Origin: Ruania suaedae
GTDB lineage: Bacteria; Actinomycetota; Actinomycetes; Actinomycetales; Beutenbergiaceae
DNA: 64,000 nt
Direction: 5' to 3'
Assembly (NCBI RefSeq): GCF_021049265.1
Contig: NZ_CP088018.1
Location: 1,922,001-1,986,000, forward strand
Part shown: positions 17,948-25,283 of the stretch, in pieces
Layout of the letters: every line of letters begins with the position of its first letter
Position numbering within the stretch: position 1 is the first letter of the stretch
Translations under genes and position numbers: made by a program
The notes under the pieces: generated by a model
Databases searched by the model: none
What the model saw: the letters and a program-made list of their open reading frames with translations, nothing else
What the model was told of the DNA's origin: nothing

Positions 17948-18658
17948 ATGGCGAAGAACACCTCAGACTCGGCCACGCCGAAGCCCAAGAAGCGCCGCTG
18001 GTACCACCAGATCTGGGAAGTCTTCCAGATGGTCCGGCGGGCTCAGCCCTCGATCGTGCTCTGGCTGGCGCTGGTGCTGGTCGGTGTGGTGGCGATCGGT
18101 GTGCTCATCGGTCTGCTCTTCGATCAGGTGCTCTACTTCTCCCTGCTCTCCGTGCCGTTCGGCCTGCTGGCTGCGATGTTCCTGCTGGCACGACGTGCCG
18201 AGACCGTGGCCTATGCGCGCATCGAGGGCGAGCCCGGCGCCGTCTCGGCTGCGCTGGGCACGATCCGGCGCGGCTGGAACGTCCAGGAGGAGCCGGTCGC
18301 CGTCGATCCCCGGACGCAGGACATGGTCTTCCGCGCCGTCGGTCGTCCCGGCGTGGTGCTCATCGGGGAGGGCCCGGCGCATCGTGTCCCCAAGCTGCTC
18401 GAGGGTGAGCGCAAGCGCGTCGCACGCGTGATCCCGAACGTGCCGATCATCCTGCTGCAGTGCGGCAACGACGAGGGCCAGATCCCGCTGACGAAGATCG
18501 CGAACAAGGTGCGGCGGCAGAAGGCCACGCTCACCCGCAACGAGGTCGCCGAGGTCTCCAAGCGGCTGCGGGCGCTGCGCTCCAACACCCTGCCGATCCC
18601 CAAGGGCGTCGACCCACGCCGCGCCCGGCCCGACCGCAAGGGCATGCGCGGACGCTGA
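17948..18658 (+). CDS. DUF4191 membrane protein
   Basis: Conserved actinobacterial membrane protein, typically next to lipA as here; 236 aa. Basic N-terminus (KPKKRRWYHQIWEVFQM), two adjacent membrane helices (SIVLWLALVLVGVVAIGVLI and FSLLSVPFGLLAAMFLLA), then a cytoplasmic domain with GEPGAVSAALGTIRRGWNVQ and QCGNDEGQIPLTKIANKVRR. The genomic link to lipoate synthesis is a recurrent neighbourhood only; function unknown. ATG at 17948 follows a -10 box. Confidence 0.9.
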   Translation: MAKNTSDSATPKPKKRRWYHQIWEVFQMVRRAQPSIVLWLALVLVGVVAIGVLIGLLFDQVLYFSLLSVPFGLLAAMFLLARRAETVAYARIEGEPGAVSAALGTIRRGWNVQEEPVAVDPRTQDMVFRAVGRPGVVLIGEGPAHRVPKLLEGERKRVARVIPNVPIILLQCGNDEGQIPLTKIANKVRRQKATLTRNEVAEVSKRLRALRSNTLPIPKGVDPRRARPDRKGMRGR

Positions 18659-18667
18659 CGCCCGCGG

Positions 18668-19021
18668 TCACAGCCGCCGGATAGTGGTGCCGGCCGCCCG
18701 GTCGTGAACTCCGCGTCCGTCGGGGCCGGTCACGACGGCCGGGATCACCAGGCAGAGCAGGAGCGTGCGGACCAGCCCCCGCAACGGTCCGGGCAGCCCG
18801 CCCCCGGGCCCGCGCACGCCCAGACCCAGCAACCGGTGCCCGATCGAGGACCCGAGGCTGCCGACGAGCAGGAACGTCATGGCGGCGAACACCGCGACGG
18901 TCGCCAGCGGGTGGTAGTCGAAGAATCCTGCGCTGATCGCCGAGGCGATCAGCCAGTCGATGGCCAGGGCGGCGACCCTGCGCCCCCAGAACGTCTCGTG
19001 GCGCTGGTCATGGGTGGTCAC
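18668..19021 (-). CDS. RDD-family membrane protein
   Basis: 117 aa. The RDD signature is present: FWGRRVAALAIDWLIA (Arg, Asp) with a second Asp-containing HDRAAGT near the C-terminus, and three hydrophobic helices. Members are small membrane proteins, some linked to ion or solute transport; nothing specific can be said here. The GTG at 19021 lies 6 nt after TACGCT on the minus strand. Divergent from glnA and convergent with the DUF4191 gene. Confidence 0.88.
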   Translation of the reverse strand: MTTHDQRHETFWGRRVAALAIDWLIASAISAGFFDYHPLATVAVFAAMTFLLVGSLGSSIGHRLLGLGVRGPGGGLPGPLRGLVRTLLLCLVIPAVVTGPDGRGVHDRAAGTTIRRL

Positions 19022-19027
19022 CGCCTC

Positions 19028-19033
19028 AGCGTA
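19028..19033 (-). promoter_or_regulatory. Leaderless-type -10 box (RDD gene)
   Basis: TACGCT on the minus strand, 6 nt before the GTG at 19021. Confidence 0.55.
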
Positions 19034-19088
19034 CGTGGCCGGGCCGGTCCAGATGCAGGACGTGCCCGCGGCGCAGGAGGGCCACCGT

Positions 19089-19126
19089 TTAACATGGCCG
19101 ACACATTGCGGTCACGGTGGAGAAAC
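19089..19126 (+). promoter_or_regulatory. GlnR-like double operator upstream of glnA
   Basis: Four 5-mers spaced by exactly 6 nt: TTAAC, GACAC, GTCAC, GAAAC (19089-19093, 19100-19104, 19111-19115, 19122-19126). They match 4/5, 4/5, 5/5 and 5/5 of the GlnR pattern gTnAC-n6-GaAAc repeated twice. The box ends 60 nt before the glnA ATG. A TACCGT at 19137-19142 could be the -10. Regulation by GlnR is inferred. Confidence 0.6.
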
Positions 19127-19186
19127 GACCGACCCCTACCGTGATGGCGTCGAGGATACGTGTGTCCCACCATCAAGGAGCAATGG

Positions 19187-20611
19187 ATGTTCAGTAGTGC
19201 CGAGGAAGCCATCGCCTATACCAAGGAGCAGGACGTCAAGTTCGTCGACGTGCGCTTCTGCGACCTGCCGGGGGTGATGCAGCACTTCAACATCCCGGTC
19301 GAGGCGTTCAACGAGGACGCCTTCAAGGACGGCTTGATGTTCGACGGCTCGTCGATCCGCGGATTCCAGGCCATCCACGAGTCCGACATGAAGCTCGTGC
19401 CGGATGTCACCAGCGCCTTCATCGACCCGTTCCGCAAGCAGAAGACGCTCGTGGTGAACTTCTCGATCGTCGACCCGTTCACGGACGAGGCCTACTCCCG
19501 CGACCCGCGCAACATCGCCGCCAAGGCCGAGGCCTACCTCGCCTCGACCGGGATCGCGGACACGGTCTACTTCGGCGCGGAGGCCGAGTTCTACATCTTC
19601 GACGACGTGCGCTTCCAGACGACGCAGCACTCGTCGTTCTACTACATCGACTCCAACGAGGCCGCCTGGAACACCGGCCGCTCCGAGGAGAACGGCAACC
19701 AGGGGTACAAGACCCGCTACAAGGGCGGCTACTTCCCCGTGGCGCCGAACGACCAGATGGCCGACCTGCGCGACAGCATGGTCACCGTCATGCAGCAGAA
19801 CGGCCTGGAGGTCGAGCGCGCCCACCACGAGGTCGGGACCGCGGGCCAGCAGGAGATCAACTACCGCTTCAACACGTTGCGCTCGGCCGCCGACGATCTG
19901 ATGAAGTTCAAGTACATCGTCAAGAACGTGGCCTGGGAGGCCGGCAAGTCCGCCACCTTCATGCCGAAGCCGCTGTTCGGTGACAACGGCTCGGGCATGC
20001 ACTCCCACCAGTCCCTGTGGAAGAACGGCGAGCCGCTCTTCTACGACGAGCGCGGCTACGGTGGCCTCTCGGACATTGCCCGGTGGTACATCGGTGGTCT
20101 GCTCGCGCACGCCCCGTCCCTGCTCGCGTTCACCAACCCCTCGCTGAACTCCTTCCACCGGCTGGTGCCCGGGTTCGAGGCTCCCGTGAACCTGGTCTAC
20201 TCGGCGCGCAACCGCTCCGCCTGCATCCGCATCCCGGTCACGGGCAACTCGCCGAAGGCCAAGCGCGTCGAGTTCCGCGTGCCGGACCCCTCGTCGAACC
20301 CGTACCTGGCGTTCTCCGCCATGCTGATGGCCGGACTCGACGGCATCAAGAACCGCATCGAGCCGCCGGAGCCGGTCGACAAGGACCTGTACGAGCTGCC
20401 GCCGGAGGAGCACGCGCAGATCGCCCAGGTGCCGGACTCCCTGCCGGGCGTCCTCGACGCGCTGGAGGCCGACCATGACTACCTCACCGAGGGCGACGTG
20501 TTCACGCCGGACCTCATCGAGACCTGGATCGACTACAAGCGCACGAACGAGGTGGACGCGATCCGGTTGCGTCCGCACCCGCACGAGTTCGAGCTGTACT
20601 ACGACCTCTGA
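19187..20611 (+). CDS. glnA: Glutamine synthetase type I (adenylylatable)
   Basis: Main ammonium-assimilating enzyme, making glutamine from glutamate, ammonia and ATP; a cytoplasmic dodecamer. 474 aa. Visible: the N-terminal DGSSIRGFQ region, [12 protein letters not shown], the active-site [13 protein letters not shown] and [10 protein letters not shown]. Tyr402 in [10 protein letters not shown] is the adenylylation target. The ATG at 19187 follows AAGGAG by 6 nt. The GlnR-like box upstream and the adenylyltransferase gene glnE at 27-30 kb suggest control at both levels. A long hairpin follows the stop. Confidence 0.98.
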   Translation: MFSSAEEAIAYTKEQDVKFVDVRFCDLPGVMQHFNIPVEAFNEDAFKDGLMFDGSSIRGFQAIHESDMKLVPDVTSAFIDPFRKQKTLVVNFSIVDPFTDEAYSRDPRNIAAKAEAYLASTGIADTVYFGAEAEFYIFDDVRFQTTQHSSFYYIDSNEAAWNTGRSEENGNQGYKTRYKGGYFPVAPNDQMADLRDSMVTVMQQNGLEVERAHHEVGTAGQQEINYRFNTLRSAADDLMKFKYIVKNVAWEAGKSATFMPKPLFGDNGSGMHSHQSLWKNGEPLFYDERGYGGLSDIARWYIGGLLAHAPSLLAFTNPSLNSFHRLVPGFEAPVNLVYSARNRSACIRIPVTGNSPKAKRVEFRVPDPSSNPYLAFSAMLMAGLDGIKNRIEPPEPVDKDLYELPPEEHAQIAQVPDSLPGVLDALEADHDYLTEGDVFTPDLIETWIDYKRTNEVDAIRLRPHPHEFELYYDL

Positions 20612-20640
20612 GTCGTCACCAGCACCCTCTGAGGAGTGAG

Positions 20641-20686
20641 CGCAGCGAGCCCCCGGATCCCTCGACGGATCCGGGGGCTCGCTGTG
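20641..20686. terminator. Bidirectional terminator between glnA and the PL8 lyase gene
   Basis: An 18-bp perfect stem (20643-20660 with 20667-20684) around the 6-nt loop CTCGAC, extendable by a G-U and a C-G pair. It sits 31 nt after the glnA stop and directly against the stop of the convergent lyase gene. Confidence 0.8.
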
Positions 20687-23209
20687 TCAGGACAGTCGCG
20701 CGGTGAAGGTGGCGCCGTAGGCCTGATGGGTCCGAGCGCTCACCCTGGTCCCGCCCGGTACCCGGCTGACCGTGACGCCGTCGTCAGCGATATCGAGGCC
20801 GAGCGGGCGGCCGCGCACGATCACGGACACGCTCTCGCGCGCCATCGTCGGGTCGGAGAGCGCCAGCTCGACCGCCCCTGCGTGACGCCGCATGATCACC
20901 GAGGCCGGGCCCTCGACGGAGAGCCGTTCGGCCTGCTGGTTGCCGGCCACGAACACGTTCGCGGCCACGAGGTCGAGTCCCGTGTGCTTGATGGCCTGGA
21001 TTCGCGGGGTGTTCCGCAGGACGGACAGCGGCCCCGGGTAGGAGGTCAAGGTGCGCTCGTCCGCGTGCGGGACCAGCGCATAGGCGATCGCCGCCGGGCG
21101 GGCGGCGGCGGGATGGTCCACGCTGAGGCCGAAGACCTGCTTGGTCACCCGCGTGTTGGGGTTCGTGAGCCGGATGGCTCGCCGGCTCCGCGTGACCGAG
21201 TCCAGGGTGAGGTCCACGTCCTGCTCGTCGAGCAGGACGTACCCGACGGCGGAGCCCTGGGTGGCGTTCAGGTAGCGCACCCATGCCAGGGGTGCGCTGC
21301 CGGTACCGGACCAGGGGCTCCCGTCGCGGTGCGCCCCGCTGATCTCGACCTCGTCCTCCGGCGCGGCGATCCGGGAGTCGAGGGTGGTGACCGCGTCCCG
21401 GCGGGAACGTCCCTCGATGCCGGCCGCGAGCACGACGATCTCCTCGTCGAGCATGAACCAGGACTTGGTGGCCCGGACGTTCTCATACACCACGAAGTCC
21501 TCCGGGAGGATCCCGGCCTGCTTGTCCACGTACGGGACGTCGTCGGAGATCACCATGCCCGCGATCCCCAGCCCGCCGAGCGTGGCCCCGCCGGAGTGCG
21601 GGTTCGTCGCCTGCGGGAAGTAGACGTAGGTGTTCTGCGACTCGGAGGAGGAGGTGAAGCCGAGCGGGTGGTCGGGGTTCTCGTACCAGCGCTCACCGTA
21701 GAGCTCGGGGATGCTCTGGCGTTGCTCCACGGGTGCGGTCACGCCGGCGAGCCTGTCCGGCGCCACGGTCGTGTAGTGATCCACGCCGTAGCACTCACGC
21801 TGGTCCATGCCGCTGAGGTAGAGCTGGTAGGCCCCATCACCCTGGAACCAGGGCAGGAGGTTCTCGCCGTTCATGTACTCGTACTTGCTGATGCGCTCGG
21901 AGCTGCGCGCCAGTGCGAAGGCGTAACCCGGACGACGATGCACGGTGCGGTCCATCGCGTCGAAGCCGACCGAGTGCTCGTCGGGGTTCAGGTCCGCGGC
22001 CGCGATGGATGTGTCGCCGACGATGTCCGCGAACCGGGCGATGCTGACCGGGGAGGCGAACCCGCTCGAGTCGAGCGTCTCCGGCGAGCTCTCGTCCAGG
22101 TGCTTGACGTAGGCCGCCAGGGCGCGGGCGTCCTCGGCCGGCGCGTAGGCGCTCAGGTCGACGATGGCCTCGGCGACGATGCGCACGTCCGTGTACCCGG
22201 TGGTGGTCCGGGAGACGGCTCGTCCCTTGACCGCCTCCATCATCCAGCCTTCGTAGATCACGGGAGCGAACCCGTGGCGCACCCAGCCGGTGACGACCTG
22301 GACCAGGTCGGCGCTGCTGGAGCGGGAAGCGCCGTCGAGGATCTTGACCGTCTGCACCACGCGGGTGAGCAGGCCCTTGCCGTAGGAGCCGGTGTAGGCC
22401 ACGGAGTGGTGCTGGATGAACGACCCGTCCGCGTAGTAGCCGTCGGTGACACCGTGCCGGAGGTCGTAGGGGTCGATGGTGGCGAAGACCGTCGCCTGGT
22501 CCGTGATGGCCTTCGCGATCCGGGCGTCGTCCCCGGTCAGCGCGCCCTGCAGGATCCGGTTCGTGGTGATGTCGGCCAGGTTCGCACCGGTGTGGAACCG
22601 GGAGTCGAGGTCGACGTCACCGTCGACGCCGGCGCGCAGATAGGCATCCATGGTGGCGACATAGGTGCCCACGAGCCCGGGCCGGTGGGCGTCGACCTCC
22701 TCGGCGAGCAGCACGAGCGCGCGGGTGACATCGGTCGGGAACCCGATCTCCCAGGTGAACCAGTTCCCGTAGTAACCGGCGTCATGGTCGGCGAGGTGGT
22801 GCTCGTGCAGCCACGCGAGGCCGTCGATCACCTGCCGCTGCACGGCGAGGTCGCCGTAGAGCTCCGAGCCGGGTGCGCGGGTGGCCAGAGCGATCTCGTA
22901 CAGGAAGGTGGTGGTACGGCGCAGCGTGGTGTCGTCGGAGCCGAGGGGCACACCCTCGAAGAGCTCATCCGGCCCGGCGGCGGACAGCGCCGCCAGTCGG
23001 CTGCGGGCGGTGGACTCGATGGCTGCCACCTTCGCAGCCACCTCCGGGCGCGCATTGGTGGCGGTGGTTCCCGCCAGCATCGCCACGGCGTTGGTCAGCA
23101 GCCGGGCGTGGTCGGCCGGTGCCTCGGCGTGCGCGGCCAGCGGTGCGCCCACCCCCAGCGCTCCTGCGGCGGGGATCATGGCGAGTACCTGGCGGCGGGT
23201 GAGCTGCAT
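20687..23209 (-). CDS. Secreted polysaccharide lyase family 8 (hyaluronate/chondroitin/xanthan lyase type)
   Basis: Cleaves uronic-acid polysaccharides by beta-elimination outside the cell. 840 aa from the ATG at 23209. The N-terminus has a Tat-like signal (QLTRRQVLAMIPAAGALGV, ending AAHAEA). The alpha/alpha-toroid domain holds the catalytic Asn region NWFTWEIGFP, the catalytic His and Tyr in ADGSFIQHH and YTGSYGKG, and an Arg in RAVSR. The C-terminal half is the beta-sandwich region (GENLLPWFQGDGAYQLYL and onward). The substrate cannot be settled from sequence. No sugar transporter adjoins it. The divergent NagZ-NamZ pair and a shared Fur/Zur-like site suggest a common wall/polysaccharide-use theme. 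Confidence 0.93.
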   Translation of the reverse strand: MQLTRRQVLAMIPAAGALGVGAPLAAHAEAPADHARLLTNAVAMLAGTTATNARPEVAAKVAAIESTARSRLAALSAAGPDELFEGVPLGSDDTTLRRTTTFLYEIALATRAPGSELYGDLAVQRQVIDGLAWLHEHHLADHDAGYYGNWFTWEIGFPTDVTRALVLLAEEVDAHRPGLVGTYVATMDAYLRAGVDGDVDLDSRFHTGANLADITTNRILQGALTGDDARIAKAITDQATVFATIDPYDLRHGVTDGYYADGSFIQHHSVAYTGSYGKGLLTRVVQTVKILDGASRSSSADLVQVVTGWVRHGFAPVIYEGWMMEAVKGRAVSRTTTGYTDVRIVAEAIVDLSAYAPAEDARALAAYVKHLDESSPETLDSSGFASPVSIARFADIVGDTSIAAADLNPDEHSVGFDAMDRTVHRRPGYAFALARSSERISKYEYMNGENLLPWFQGDGAYQLYLSGMDQRECYGVDHYTTVAPDRLAGVTAPVEQRQSIPELYGERWYENPDHPLGFTSSSESQNTYVYFPQATNPHSGGATLGGLGIAGMVISDDVPYVDKQAGILPEDFVVYENVRATKSWFMLDEEIVVLAAGIEGRSRRDAVTTLDSRIAAPEDEVEISGAHRDGSPWSGTGSAPLAWVRYLNATQGSAVGYVLLDEQDVDLTLDSVTRSRRAIRLTNPNTRVTKQVFGLSVDHPAAARPAAIAYALVPHADERTLTSYPGPLSVLRNTPRIQAIKHTGLDLVAANVFVAGNQQAERLSVEGPASVIMRRHAGAVELALSDPTMARESVSVIVRGRPLGLDIADDGVTVSRVPGGTRVSARTHQAYGATFTARLS

Positions 23210-23344
23210 CGTTGCGGTTCCCTGGGTAGTCCGGTGCGGCGGGTGAAGCCTCTGTTCATTCAACCAGGTCGGGCCGCCCCGCCCAAGGCTTGACGACTCT
23301 GCCGTGGACGACCCGCTCCATCACGCTGCACGCTCTTGCGCCGA

Positions 23345-23359
23345 CGAAAATCATTCTCA
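23345..23359 (+). promoter_or_regulatory. Fur/Zur-like operator between the PL8 and GH3 genes
   Basis: CGAAAATCATTCTCA, a 15-mer matching the palindromic pattern TGAAAATCATTTTCA at 13 of 15 places, in an unusually AT-rich patch. It lies 27 nt upstream of the GH3 -35 box and 136 nt from the PL8 start. Regulation by a metal-dependent Fur-family repressor is inferred. Confidence 0.45.
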
Positions 23360-23385
23360 GCCGCAGCCGATCGACACGGTAGACC

Positions 23386-23414
23386 TTGACAGTGACCTAC
23401 CTCACACCTAGCGT
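23386..23414 (+). promoter_or_regulatory. Near-consensus promoter of the GH3/NamZ operon
   Basis: TTGACA (23386-23391), a 17-nt spacer, and TAGCGT (23409-23414). Best -35/-10 pair seen in the window. The only candidate start that follows is the GTG at 23423, 8 nt after the -10. Confidence 0.7.
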
Positions 23415-23422
23415 GCCTGTCA

Positions 23423-23537
23423 GTGGTGCACGGGCGCAGCCGCACTCGGAGCAGGTCTGCTGCTCAGCGGTATCGCACCCGCACATGCGGACGCGGACCC
23501 ACCGCCACCGGAGCCCACGGCTCACGACGTCACTGCG
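23423..23537 (+). other. Out-of-frame signal-peptide coding region of the GH3 gene
   Basis: From 23436 the GH3 frame encodes a good signal peptide core, AAALGAGLLLSGIAPAHA followed by DADPPPPEP, and runs without a stop into the enzyme. That frame has no ATG, GTG or TTG after its upstream TAG at 23409. The promoter-proximal GTG at 23423 is in another frame and encodes VVHGRSRTR, a suitable basic n-region. Skipping one base near 23435 would join the two. This could be a real frameshift mutation, a sequencing error, or a non-standard start. Confidence 0.6.
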
Positions 23538-25253
23538 ATGGTCGAGGCCATGACAGTACGGCAGAAGATCGGCCAGATGACGTGGACCCACGTCTACGGC
23601 TCGTCGGCCGACGACAGCTCGATGGCCGCCAGCAACCAGGCCCGGTACGGCGTGGATACGCCGGCGCAGGTGGTCGAGAAGTACGACCTCGGTGGCGTGC
23701 TCTACTTCTCCTGGTCGGGGAACACGAGCAGCCCCTCCCAGGTCACTGCCCTCTCCAACGGACTGCAGGACGCGGCGCTGGGAGAGGACGGCCCCGGCGT
23801 CCCGCTCGCGGTGACGATCGACCAGGAGGGCGGGCTCGTCGCCCGGATCGGGCCGCCGGCAACCGAGCTACCGGGGAACATGGCACTGGGGGCCACCTTC
23901 GACACCGACCTGGCCCGGGCCCAGGGCGAGATCCTGGGTTCGGAGATGCACGCCATGGGCATCAACGTCGACTTCGCCCCGGTCATCGACATCAACTCCA
24001 ACCCGGACAACCCGGTGATCGGGATCAGGTCGATGGGAGAGGACCCCGACGCCGTGAGCAGGCTCGGCGTCGCGCAGATCGAGGGCATCCAGCAGTACAT
24101 CGGCGCCACGGCCAAACACTTCCCCGGCCACGGTGACACCGAGACCGACTCCCACCTCGGGCTGCCCGTCGTCAGCTACGACCGCGCGACGCTCGACGAC
24201 CACCTGGAGCCGTTCGAGGCGGCGATCGACGCCGGGGTCGACATGATCATGACGGCGCACATCATCGTCGAGGCGATCGACCCCGACCTGCCGGGAACCC
24301 TCTCGCCGGAGGTGCTCACCGGGCTGCTGCGCGAGGACATGGGCTTCGAGGGGATCATCACCACGGACGCCCTCGACATGGGGGCCATGACCGATCACTG
24401 GTCCCAGGAGGAGATGGCGGTGCTGGCGATCCAGGCCGGCTCGGACATCCTGCTGAACTCGCCCGACGTCGATGCCTCGATCGGTGCGGTGGAGCAGGCC
24501 GTCGCCGACGGTGTCATCTCCGAGGAGCGGCTGGACGAGTCGGTCACCCGGATCCTGGAGTGGAAGGCCGAGCGCGGCGTTCTCGACGATCCCCACGCCG
24601 ACCCCGGTGCGGTGGACTCGGTGGTCGGCAGCGCCGAGCATCTGGTCACCGCAGCGACGATCGCGGGCCGGTCGATCACGCTGCTACGCAACGAGGACCG
24701 TGCCCTGCCGCTCGATGCCGACTCGGATACCGTTCTGGTGGTCGGAGCCGGGTCCGCCTGGCCGGAACGGCTGGGGCCGATGCTGGCCGATCGAGGATTC
24801 GACGTGATCGAGGAGTACGAGAACGGCAACTCGCCCTCGGCGGCCTACCGGGCGCGGGCCGTCGAAGCGGCTGCCGGGGCGGACGCCGTCGTCTTCACCT
24901 CCTACAACGCCGGCGCCAACAGCGCACAGCAGCAGATGGTGGCCGAGCTCGGCGTCACGGGCACACCGGTGATCGTCGTCGCCGCGCGTAACCCCTACGA
25001 CATCAATGCCTTCGACGAAGCCGACGCGGTACTGAACAGCTACGGCTACAATCTCGTCAACTATGCGGCAGTGGTGCGCGCAATCGCCGGTGACATCAAT
25101 CCTTCCGGTGAGCTCCCGGTGGACGTACCGACGGCGGACGGCACCGAGACGCTCCTGCCGCTGGGCTATGGGCGTCACTACCCCGGCCCACCCGACCACG
25201 CCGGCCCACCCGACCACGCCGGCCCACCCGACCACGCCGGACGTGGACACTGA
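23538..25253 (+). CDS. Beta-N-acetylhexosaminidase (NagZ-type, GH3)
   Basis: Removes terminal N-acetylglucosamine from peptidoglycan glycans. 571 aa from the first ATG in frame; the family domain starts at MTVRQKIGQMTW. Motifs: TIDQEGGLVARI, KHFPGHGDTETDSH (the NagZ loop with the catalytic His) and TTDALDMGAM (nucleophile Asp). A GH3 C-terminal alpha/beta domain follows, then a tail of three GPPDHA repeats. An in-frame signal peptide upstream lacks a start codon, so whether the protein is exported depends on an apparent frameshift. NamZ follows after 30 nt, probably in the same operon. Confidence 0.9.
   Translation: MVEAMTVRQKIGQMTWTHVYGSSADDSSMAASNQARYGVDTPAQVVEKYDLGGVLYFSWSGNTSSPSQVTALSNGLQDAALGEDGPGVPLAVTIDQEGGLVARIGPPATELPGNMALGATFDTDLARAQGEILGSEMHAMGINVDFAPVIDINSNPDNPVIGIRSMGEDPDAVSRLGVAQIEGIQQYIGATAKHFPGHGDTETDSHLGLPVVSYDRATLDDHLEPFEAAIDAGVDMIMTAHIIVEAIDPDLPGTLSPEVLTGLLREDMGFEGIITTDALDMGAMTDHWSQEEMAVLAIQAGSDILLNSPDVDASIGAVEQAVADGVISEERLDESVTRILEWKAERGVLDDPHADPGAVDSVVGSAEHLVTAATIAGRSITLLRNEDRALPLDADSDTVLVVGAGSAWPERLGPMLADRGFDVIEEYENGNSPSAAYRARAVEAAAGADAVVFTSYNAGANSAQQQMVAELGVTGTPVIVVAARNPYDINAFDEADAVLNSYGYNLVNYAAVVRAIAGDINPSGELPVDVPTADGTETLLPLGYGRHYPGPPDHAGPPDHAGPPDHAGRGH
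25185..25238 (+). repeat. Three tandem 18-bp repeats at the end of the GH3 gene
   Basis: Unit GGCCCACCCGACCACGCC, three perfect in-frame copies encoding GPPDHA. Perfect identity points to recent slippage. The tail adds regularly spaced Asp-His pairs. Confidence 0.9.
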
Positions 25254-25283
25254 TTCCGCCGACCTCAGCGGAGAGGAGATGTG

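Noticed and set aside
20636-23293. Plus-strand open frame of 885 codons opposite the PL8 lyase gene
   Set aside because: Composition is typical of an antisense frame (Val/Gly/Arg/Asp/His rich), with no domain; the minus strand encodes a full PL8 enzyme with signal peptide.
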